Source: Bacteroidales bacterium (GTDB lineage Bacteria > Bacteroidota > Bacteroidia > Bacteroidales > DYOH01). Taken from it: DNA of 5,744 nucleotides. The translations under genes were made by a program, and so were the position numbers. The first letter of the stretch is position 1; the number at the start of each line of letters is the position of its first letter. Location of the stretch: positions 1 to 5,744 of the forward strand of contig DAOVUO010000198.1 in assembly GCA_030632545.1 (NCBI GenBank). The letters are read 5' to 3'. Shown here one piece after another: positions 1 to 5,744 of the stretch. The notes under the pieces are model-generated. The model was not told where the DNA came from, did no database searches, and was given only the letters and a program-made list of their open reading frames with translations.

Positions 1-1
1 C

Positions 2-2539
2 CTTTTCCAAAACGATGAAATTTTAGACATCTCAGACATAAAAATTGATGATGAGATACTTGAAAAAGACAGCCTAAAATTATCCAAATATGATTTTAAT
101 ACGGAAGTGGACGTAAATATTTTAGGTCATATTTTTGAACATTCATTAAACGAAATTGAAGAAATTACAGCCGAATTACACGGCGAAAAAATAAACAAAA
201 AGAAAAGTAAACGAAAAAAAGACGGTATTTTTTACACACCCAAATATATCACAAAATACCTAGTTGAAAATACTGTTGGCACGCTTTGTAACGAGAAAAA
301 AAACGAGCTTAAAATTAATGAAATAGACATTAGTAAAACATATATACTCAAAACTAAAAGAACAATAAAGCAAGAGGTTGAGCTTAAAACAAAAAAAGGA
401 AAAATTACAACAACAAAAAAAATTAAGACTAATTTAACCGTAGAAGGTGAGATAATTGTAAGTACTTTAAAACAATATAAAAAATGGTTACTTGAATTGA
501 AAATACTTGACCCTGCTTGTGGTTCAGGTGCCTTCCTGAATCAAACTCTTGATTATTTAATATCGGAACACAAATTGATTTCCGATTTGATAATGGAATT
601 AACCAGTGATGCATCTAATTTGTTTGTTGATATTGACAAAACAATTCTTGAAAATAACATTTACGGCGTTGATATAAACGAAGAAAGTGTTGAAATTGCA
701 AAACTTTCGCTTTGGTTACGAACAGCACAAAAAGGAAGAAAATTATCAGATTTATCGGGCAATATAAAATGCGGCAACTCACTAATTGACGACCCAGAAG
801 TGGCAGGTGATAAGGCTTTTGACTGGCACAAAGAATTTCCTCACATTTTCAACCCAGAAATAAAGGAAAAATCTTATCAGAAATTACCAGGAAATAAGCC
901 TGATTATGTAAAACTGATAAAAGAAAAAAGCAAAGAAGCACAAGAAAAAGCTGAAAAATCAGCAAAATTATCAAAACAAGCTGTTGAAATATCCAAGCAA
1001 GTTTATGAATATGCAAATAAAATTGAATCTGTTCAAGAGCCAAATAAAATGTATGGAGAAAAAATAGGTGGTTTTGATGTGGTAATTGGTAATCCACCGT
1101 ATGTTCAAATTCAGAGTATGGGCAAAATGGCAACTCATTTACAAAATCAAAATTTTGAAACTTTTGAACGAACTGGTGATTTGTTTGGTTTATTTTATGA
1201 ATTAGGAAATACAATTTTGAAACAAAAAGGTTTGCTCGGTTTTATTACTTCTAATAAGTGGATGCGAGCAAATTATGGCAAAAAATTACGAAAATATTTT
1301 GCAAAACAAACAAATCCTAAAATATTAATTGATTTAGGTAGTGGAATTTTTGAAAGTGCAACAGTTGATAGTAATATTTTAATTTTTGAAAAAGAAATTA
1401 CAAAAAAATATAGTTTAAAAGCATTAGATTTAACTAATGAAAAGGAATTTACAGATTTTAGCAACTATTTCAAAAACAGTGTAATAATTACTGATATTAC
1501 AGAAAATATTTGGACTATATCAAATTCTATTGAACAGAAAATTAAGAAAAAAATAGAAACAGTAGGAACATCTTTAAAAGATTGGAATATTGAAATTAAT
1601 TATGGGATTAAAACAGGATTTAATGATGCTTTTATTATCGATAGAAAAATAAAAAATGAATTAATTTTAAAAGACCCCAAAAGTACTGAAATCATCAAGC
1701 CCATATTAAGGGGTAGAGATATAAGTAGATACAATATAAATTACCAAAATTTATACTTAATCAATTCTCATAATGGATATAAAGAGACTAAAACAATTGA
1801 TATAAATAATTACCCTGCAATCAAAGAACATTTAGACTTATTTTATGATAAATTAGAAAAACGCTATGATAAAGGAAAAACTCCATATAATCTAAGAAAC
1901 TGTGCATATCTTGATAATTTTGAGAAAGAAAAAATTGTATGGAAAGAAATGTCTTCAGAGAGTCCTTTTTGCATTGATAAGAATAAGAATTATACAAATG
2001 ATACAATTACATTTATCACAGGTAAAAACTTATATTATTTAATATCAATATTAAATTCAAAACTTATCTTTTATTCTTTCTCAAGTTTCTATTCAGGAGG
2101 AGGCCTAGGCAATAAAGGTCTACGTTTTAAAAAAGAATTCCTCAGCAAAATTCCCGTTCCTAAATATACAGAAAATCAACAACCATTCATAGAAAAAGCA
2201 GATTTAATGCTTTCGTTAAACAAAGAGCTGCAAACAAAAGCCGAAAAATTCATAAAACGGGTAAAAGCCAATTTGGAAGTTGAAAAATTTACAAATAAAC
2301 TCAATAATTTCTACAATTTTGACTTCAAAACTTTTGTTTCGGAACTTAAAAAGCAAAAAATAAAGCTAAATTTCAATGAACAAGACGAGTGGGAAGATTA
2401 TTTTGACAGTTACAAAGCAGAAATAAACAACATCCAAAACCAAATAAATCAAACAAATAACGAAATTGATAAAATGGTTTACAAATTATACGAATTAACG
2501 ACCGAAGAAATCGAAATTGTGAAAAGTTCTGTAAAATAA
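2..2539 (+). CDS. Type IIG (Eco57I-like) restriction-modification protein, adenine-specific DNA methyltransferase with specificity domain; 5' end outside window
   Basis: The protein is predicted to transfer a methyl group from S-adenosylmethionine to the N6 of adenine at a specific site; family members with an N-terminal nuclease domain also cut DNA. The frame is open to the left edge, so the GTG at 107 is not the real start: 35 codons upstream of it are in frame and lead into the conserved DVNILGHIFEHS block. Counting V107 as residue 1: a pre-methylase motif DGIFYTPKYITKYLVE (39-54), SAM-binding motif I LDPACGSGAFL (134-144), acidic motif YGVDINEESVEIAKLSLW (186-203), and catalytic NPPY (329-332) after FDVVIG. 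A TaqI-type target recognition region follows at about 490-690 (LRGRDISRY; GGGLGNKGLRF; IPVPKYTE), then a C-terminal helical tail ending in a family-typical YKLYELTTEEIEIV. A Lys/Thr-rich stretch at about 75-115 precedes motif I. Nuclease residues cannot be judged because the N-terminus is missing. All methyltransferase motifs are intact. No terminator is seen after the stop. Family is secure; the recognition site cannot be read. Confidence 0.93.
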   Translation, partial: LFQNDEILDISDIKIDDEILEKDSLKLSKYDFNTEVDVNILGHIFEHSLNEIEEITAELHGEKINKKKSKRKKDGIFYTPKYITKYLVENTVGTLCNEKKNELKINEIDISKTYILKTKRTIKQEVELKTKKGKITTTKKIKTNLTVEGEIIVSTLKQYKKWLLELKILDPACGSGAFLNQTLDYLISEHKLISDLIMELTSDASNLFVDIDKTILENNIYGVDINEESVEIAKLSLWLRTAQKGRKLSDLSGNIKCGNSLIDDPEVAGDKAFDWHKEFPHIFNPEIKEKSYQKLPGNKPDYVKLIKEKSKEAQEKAEKSAKLSKQAVEISKQVYEYANKIESVQEPNKMYGEKIGGFDVVIGNPPYVQIQSMGKMATHLQNQNFETFERTGDLFGLFYELGNTILKQKGLLGFITSNKWMRANYGKKLRKYFAKQTNPKILIDLGSGIFESATVDSNILIFEKEITKKYSLKALDLTNEKEFTDFSNYFKNSVIITDITENIWTISNSIEQKIKKKIETVGTSLKDWNIEINYGIKTGFNDAFIIDRKIKNELILKDPKSTEIIKPILRGRDISRYNINYQNLYLINSHNGYKETKTIDINNYPAIKEHLDLFYDKLEKRYDKGKTPYNLRNCAYLDNFEKEKIVWKEMSSESPFCIDKNKNYTNDTITFITGKNLYYLISILNSKLIFYSFSSFYSGGGLGNKGLRFKKEFLSKIPVPKYTENQQPFIEKADLMLSLNKELQTKAEKFIKRVKANLEVEKFTNKLNNFYNFDFKTFVSELKKQKIKLNFNEQDEWEDYFDSYKAEINNIQNQINQTNNEIDKMVYKLYELTTEEIEIVKSSVK

Positions 2540-2767
2540 GCACAATTAGAAAAACAAAAAGATAGTGAGAATAATACAGATTTTTCAAAGCGAATTAATG
2601 AAATGCTTAATCTTGCTTCATCACAAATAGATAAAAATAAATATTATAAAGAACTAATTGAAAATAAAATAAAGCTTGAAAATATAATCAAAATTCCGAT
2701 AGTTTTTGCAGGAAAAGAACCGTATATAAGTTTGATTAAAGGTTCTACTACCAATTTAGTGGAATAA
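2540..2767 (+). pseudogene. Headless C-terminal remnant of a PD-(D/E)xK nuclease/ATPase-like protein (PDDEXK_9-like tail)
   Basis: Directly after the TAA of the methyltransferase, the same frame stays open for 75 codons to a TAA at 2765-2767. The reading AQLEKQKDSENN..., then FSKRINEMLNLASSQIDKNKYYKEL, then IIKIPIVFAGKEPYI looks like protein rather than noise. Its pattern (helix, QI-x-KxYYxEL, then a hydrophobic IxxIxIVFxGKE strand) resembles the C-terminal end of the PDDEXK_9 domain found on many Bacteroidota AAA-ATPase-like proteins. It has no plausible start codon near its beginning (the first ATG is at 2603, inside the helix) and lacks the ATPase and nuclease core, so it cannot be a working gene. 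The last residues (GSTTNLVE) overlap the left arm of the palindrome at 2741-2896 and may not be native. Family assignment is from memory of the pattern and is moderate; an alternative is a lost C-terminal extension of the methyltransferase, but that protein already ends in the usual way. Confidence 0.5.
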
Positions 2768-2896
2768 GTGATTCTTTGTGTATTAAATAGTTTATAATGA
2801 TTTTGTATTTGAGCTGCATACAGCAATATAGCACTCTCATATTAAGTGCAATACAACATCAAACTCAAGTCTGCTCACTAAATTGGAAGTAAATCC
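2741..2896. repeat. 156-bp imperfect palindrome with 21-bp terminal inverted repeats; candidate MITE or fold-back element
   Basis: The arm at 2741-2761 matches the reverse complement of 2876-2896 at 18 of 21 positions, including an unbroken 11-bp core (CCAATTTAGTG at 2751-2761 against CACTAAATTGG at 2876-2886). Both arms are centred on 2818.5, exactly the centre of a small palindrome GCTGCATACAGC at 2813-2824, with patchy extra symmetry between (for example TTTATAATGA at 2791-2800 against TCATATTAAG at 2837-2846). No target-site duplication is evident just outside the arms, and there is no open frame inside. It lies at the junction between the nuclease-like remnant and the rhuM pseudogene, as expected if an element inserted there or if the junction formed through it. 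It could also be a decayed hairpin that arose by chance in AT-rich DNA. Confidence 0.5.
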
Positions 2897-3408
2897 AACT
2901 ATTAAGGATTTCTGAATAGTTCAAAAAGAAGGCAAACGGAATGTAAAGCAAAATATTGAGCATTATAATCTTGACATAGTAATTTCATAAGGTTAACGTA
3001 TAAAATCACGTATTGCAACTCAATTTCGTATTTGAGCAGCAAAACAACTTAAAGAATACATTATTAAATGCTTTGTGCTTGATGATGAAAGTTTGAAACA
3101 AGCTAAAAACAATTATCGTATGACATCATCCAGAATGTCGCATACGAGATATTCGTTCGTCAGAAAAAATATTTTACCTAAAAGTTTGCAATATTTATGC
3201 AACTAACGTAGATTGTGAACTAAAAGAAACTAAAACAATTGAATTTCTAACAATCAAAGAAAATGAAATACTAATGCATTCAGGATAAATTCCTGCATAA
3301 CACGTAAAAGAACACACAATTAATGAATGCGAAAAACATAGAATGATGATAAATGAAACAGATGAGCTTGATAAAGCAATGATGCGACTTATTAAAAAGA
3401 ATGGCTAA
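2892..3408 (+). pseudogene. rhuM: Decayed RhuM-family protein gene (virulence RhuM / KilA-like DNA-binding family)
   Basis: Successive frames give a recognisable RhuM protein. Frame starting 2892: NPTIKDF, stop TGA 2913-2915, IVQKEGKRNVKQNIEHYNLD, then IVIS, stops TAA 2988 and TAA 2994, RIKSRIATQFRI, TGA 3033 (where relatives have Trp), then AAKQLKEYIIKCFVLDDESLKQAKNNY. A net frameshift at about 3117-3140 leads to RIRDIRSSEKIFYLKVCNIYAT and VDCELKETKTIEF from 3139 on. The next residues, FLTIKENEILMHSG, then stops TAA 3286 and TAA 3298, then HVKEHTINECEKHRM and ETDELDKAM to TAA 3406, match the C-terminal part of the family. Family proteins are about 330-350 residues; only about 170 codons remain. 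The N-terminal part is missing, and about 90 residues appear deleted between ETKTIEF and the C-terminal block. RhuM proteins are common near restriction systems and genomic islands; their molecular role is poorly known. Certainly non-functional. Confidence 0.85.
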
Positions 3409-3515
3409 TAATTACAATTGCTAACATTTTGCTTGATATAACTTCGCTATCGCTGGTAATGCAATAAGTTACCGTTACCAATAATTAATAATCAGCACAA
3501 AAAGTGAATACAATT
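3409..3515. other. Intergenic stretch with overlapping small inverted repeats upstream of the hybrid kinase
   Basis: This spacer contains TAACTT (3439-3444) against AAGTTA (3466-3471), and GGTAA (3455-3459) against TTACC at 3469-3473 and again at 3475-3479, giving mutually exclusive small hairpins. An outer TAAC (3422-3425) can pair with GTTA (3474-3477). The stretch is less AT-rich than its surroundings around ACTTCGCTATCGCTGG. It could be an intergenic repeat, an operator or 5' leader structure for the kinase, or the footprint of a recombination event. I could not fit the Bacteroidota promoter pattern (TTTG, then TAnnTTTG) convincingly, so no promoter is called. Confidence 0.35.
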
Positions 3516-5438
3516 ATGGAAAATATAGAAAAATATTTTGAGAGCCTTTTAAATTATTCAAATGTTCCGATAATTGCTTGGAATACTCAATTTGAAATAC
3601 AGATTTTCAATAAAGCATTCGAGCGAGTAAGCGGATACACATCTGATGAAGTGATAGGTAAAAATATAAAATTCTTATTCTGTGAAAAAAAGCGAGATGC
3701 AATAATGAAAAAAATTGAACTTGCTATTTCAGGCGAACAATGGAAAACAATTGAAATACCTATATTATGTAAAAACGGAAGCACTCACGTTTTTCTTTGG
3801 AACTCTGCAAATATTTACGATTCAGATAATACAAATATAATTTCTACAATTGCACAAGGTGCAGATATAACCGAGCTACAACAAAAGACGAAAGAGATGA
3901 ACATAATCCTTAACTCAGTTGACGAGTTCGTGTTTTCAATAAATGGAGACGGCGTTTTTTTAAACTTTTATAGTGCGAAAAAAAAAGATGATCTATACCT
4001 GCAGCCAGAATTTTTCATAAACAAACATTATAAAGATGTAGGATTTCCCGATACATTCATTATACAATTTAGTTTTGCTGTTGATAACTTGAAACAAACA
4101 AAAATAACTCAATCCATTGAATATGACCTAGAAATGCAAGGTGAAAAGCATTGGTATAACGCACAATTGACTTTGCAAAATAACAACTCCGACAATATTA
4201 CTGTTGTAGTAAGAGATACAACTAAGCGAAAAAACGCTGAATTACAACTAGTACAAAAAAATAAAGAACTTGAAATCTCCAAGGGGGAAGCCTTAGAAAG
4301 CAGCCAATTAAAATCGGAATTTATAAATAATATGTCGCATGAAATAAGAACGCCTTTAAACGGAATACTTGGTTTCTCAAATTTACTCAACGACCCCAAT
4401 TTAACAAATGAAGAATTAAAACAATATGTTGATATAATACAAAATAGCGGAAATCAATTATTGCAAATTATTGAAGCCATTTTAGAAATTTCCAGACTTG
4501 GAACAAAACAAGAAAAAGTATTTGTACGCAATATTTATATAAATGACTTACTTTCAGATTTATTTTCAATTTTTGAAATTAAAGCAAAGGAGAAGGGCTT
4601 AGCTTTAAATCTAATAAAAGGACTTACGGATAAAGAAAGTTCAATTTTAACAGATAAAACAAAATTGTATACAATTTTAAGTAATTTACTCGAAAACGCA
4701 CTAAAATTCACAAACGAAGGTTTTATTGAATTTGGTTATTCCATCAAAACGGATATTAAGCCTGCTGAAATAGAAATTTACGTAAAAGACACAGGGATAG
4801 GCATAAAACCCGAAAGTCAAGAAATGATATTTATCCGTTTTTCGCAGGAAGAAAAAAGTTTATCCCGAAATGTTGGCGGTTTAGGTCTAGGTTTATCAAT
4901 AGTCAAAGAAAGTGTAGAATTGCTTGACGGGAAGATTACAGTTCAATCAAAAAAGGGGGAGGGTGCTACTTTTTTTGTTACAATTCCTTATAAGACTGCA
5001 AAAAAAGAGAACTTAAAAGGTCGTTTGGAAAATGACACCAGAAAAAGTATAAAGAAACAAGATGAATACACAATTCTAATTGTCGAAGACGAAGAAATGA
5101 ATTATTTATATTTAGAGACCTTATTAAATTTTTTTGAACTCAATTTAATAACTTTGCATGCAAAACACGGAAAAGAAGCTGTTGAGATGTGTAAAGCAAA
5201 TACAAAAATTGACTTTGTTTTAATGGACATGAAAATGCCGATAATGAACGGATTTGATGCAACAAAAATAATAAAAAAAATTCGCCCCGATTTGCCAATT
5301 GTTGCACAAACAGCATATTCTACACAAGAAGAGCAAGAACTAGCAATTTCTGCTGGTTGCAATGATTTTATTTCAAAACCCATAAGTAAAAAAACATTAA
5401 AAGAAATAACTGACAAGTTTTTTACAGCAAATAACTAA
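3516..5438 (+). CDS. Soluble hybrid sensor histidine kinase (PAS-PAS-HisKA-HATPase-receiver)
   Basis: This 640-residue protein should autophosphorylate on a histidine in response to a cytoplasmic signal and pass the phosphate to its own receiver domain. Counting from the ATG at 3516: a PAS domain at about 3-117 (FNKAFERVSGYTSDEVIGKN; ends GADITEL), a second, more divergent PAS-like domain at about 125-238, a short coiled linker, HisKA with H-box SEFINNMSHEIRTPLNG (phospho-acceptor H275), HATPase with N-box NLLENALKF (N394), G1 DTGIG and G2 GGLGLGLSI (454-462), then a receiver at about 518-636 with acidic E524/D525, phospho-acceptor D571 (LMDMKMP), T599 and K621. All catalytic residues are present. 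There is no signal peptide or membrane segment, so it is cytoplasmic. An in-frame GTG at 3504 would add four residues; the ATG is preferred because GTG starts are uncommon here and neither has a clear ribosome site. No DNA-binding domain or partner regulator lies in the window, so the output is unknown. Confidence 0.95.
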   Translation: MENIEKYFESLLNYSNVPIIAWNTQFEIQIFNKAFERVSGYTSDEVIGKNIKFLFCEKKRDAIMKKIELAISGEQWKTIEIPILCKNGSTHVFLWNSANIYDSDNTNIISTIAQGADITELQQKTKEMNIILNSVDEFVFSINGDGVFLNFYSAKKKDDLYLQPEFFINKHYKDVGFPDTFIIQFSFAVDNLKQTKITQSIEYDLEMQGEKHWYNAQLTLQNNNSDNITVVVRDTTKRKNAELQLVQKNKELEISKGEALESSQLKSEFINNMSHEIRTPLNGILGFSNLLNDPNLTNEELKQYVDIIQNSGNQLLQIIEAILEISRLGTKQEKVFVRNIYINDLLSDLFSIFEIKAKEKGLALNLIKGLTDKESSILTDKTKLYTILSNLLENALKFTNEGFIEFGYSIKTDIKPAEIEIYVKDTGIGIKPESQEMIFIRFSQEEKSLSRNVGGLGLGLSIVKESVELLDGKITVQSKKGEGATFFVTIPYKTAKKENLKGRLENDTRKSIKKQDEYTILIVEDEEMNYLYLETLLNFFELNLITLHAKHGKEAVEMCKANTKIDFVLMDMKMPIMNGFDATKIIKKIRPDLPIVAQTAYSTQEEQELAISAGCNDFISKPISKKTLKEITDKFFTANN

Positions 5439-5553
5439 CTCTTAATCAACACAGGAACAAAAATAAATATTTGCAGTCCAGATAAAAAATATTCTGAATT
5501 CGGCACTTTGCTAATTAGTAATATTCATTAACGGATTGAAAACAATGTTGACA
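5439..5553. other. Intergenic region between the kinase and the intron remnant
   Basis: These 115 bases after the kinase stop contain no open frame of note. A weak all-A/T inverted repeat (AATATTT near 5467 and AAATATT near 5488) has no GC stem or T-tract and is not a credible intrinsic terminator. If the intron call is right, the bases just left of 5554 are the 3' exon on the minus strand (reading TGTCAACATTG). Confidence 0.4.
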
Positions 5554-5744
5554 ATCGAGTAGGCGACTAACTATCAGGCAGTAGTGGATTCTCCTCTCAC
5601 ACCACATTCGGATTCACAGCTTTCGACCACTGCTTAGTATTGTGTAGTTTCGTGATGTAAGACGGGAGTAAAATAAGCGCAGCTATGCCCAAAATTTAGT
5701 GAAGTATTGCTTTTAAACTAGTATTATTCCTTATTTCCAAAGGC
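5554..5744 (-). mobile_element. Degenerate 3' end of a group II intron (domain V/VI remnant and 3' splice end), 5' part outside window
   Basis: Read on the minus strand, 5624 to 5593 gives AAAGCTGTG, AATCCG, then TGGTGTGAGAGG, which matches the two flanks and tip of domain V in chloroplast-like bacterial group II introns but lacks about 12 bases of the stem. The following 39 bases (5592 to 5554) stand where domain VI belongs and end in CCTACTCGAT, the usual 3' terminus of such introns, with an A seven bases from the end where the branch-point adenosine sits. A short stem is possible (5570-5573 with 5582-5585). Further upstream in the intron (5625-5744) all minus-strand frames are short and broken, so no maturase end is recognisable. 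The damaged domain V should make it unable to splice. The call rests on remembered family consensus; the two hallmark strings at the right spacing are the main support. Confidence 0.6.

Noticed and set aside
107..109. GTG at 107 as the true start of the methyltransferase
   Set aside because: The frame is open to the left window edge, with plausible protein sequence upstream (DISDIKIDDEILEKD), and the family has a long N-terminal part before this block.
849..1214. Open frames on the minus strand inside the methyltransferase and the kinase, the longest being here
   Set aside because: They are antisense shadows of well-supported genes, rich in Leu/Phe/Ile/Ser from reversed AT-rich codons, with no recognisable motif.
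2913..3035. Recoding of TGA (3033 falls on a usual Trp) as a sense codon in the rhuM region
   Set aside because: TAA stops (2988, 2994, 3286, 3298), a frameshift and a large deletion occur in the same gene, and the two intact genes use normal stops, so decay explains it.
3416..3480. Integron attC recombination site
   Set aside because: The ends do not fit RYYYAAC and GTTRRRY, the stem is short, and there is no integrase or cassette array in the window.
5465..5495. Intrinsic terminator after the kinase
   Set aside because: The only inverted repeat is seven A/T pairs with a long loop, no GC stem and no following T-tract.
5625..5744. C-terminal end of a group II intron maturase on the minus strand
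   Set aside because: All three frames are broken by stops, and I could not match any to the X or HNH region of such proteins.
1..5744. CRISPR array, tRNA or rRNA genes
   Set aside because: No regularly spaced direct repeats, no cloverleaf-like sequence with a T-arm GTTCRA motif, and no rRNA-like conserved blocks were seen on either strand.

Overview
The window looks like an accessory stretch of a low-GC Bacteroidota (Bacteroidetes) chromosome. The evidence is very AT-rich DNA, AAA/GAA/ATT-heavy codon use, no clear Shine-Dalgarno sequences, and protein relatives typical of that phylum (an Eco57I-like DNA methyltransferase, a RhuM-family protein and a soluble PAS/histidine kinase/receiver hybrid). 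The phylum call is an inference from sequence character, not from a database match.

Layout, left to right. Positions 2-2539 (+) hold the C-terminal 845 or so codons of a type IIG-like restriction-modification protein; its start and any nuclease domain lie left of the window. In the same frame, straight after its TAA stop, 2540-2767 reads as 75 more open codons that look like the C-terminal tail of a PD-(D/E)xK-type nuclease/ATPase protein, a headless remnant. A 156-bp imperfect palindrome (2741-2896) sits over the end of that remnant and may be a MITE or fold-back element. Next is a clearly decayed rhuM-family pseudogene (about 2892-3408) with stops, frameshifts and an internal deletion. After a 107-bp intergenic stretch with small inverted repeats comes an intact soluble hybrid sensor kinase (3516-5438, +). 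The right end (5554-5744, minus strand) carries what looks like the degenerate 3' end of a group II intron: domain V/VI-like sequence and a 3' splice end. The rest of the intron is outside the window.

The two apparently functional genes do not form an obvious pathway. The restriction-modification gene would modify adenines in a specific DNA site and, if complete, restrict foreign DNA. The hybrid kinase would sense a cytoplasmic cue and relay phosphate to its own receiver domain. Between and beside them are remnants of mobile or defence-associated genes, so the window reads best as a decaying defence or mobile-gene hotspot. I found no convincing new multi-gene system; the most unusual signals are the palindromic element, the in-frame remnant behind the methyltransferase stop, and the decayed intron end.
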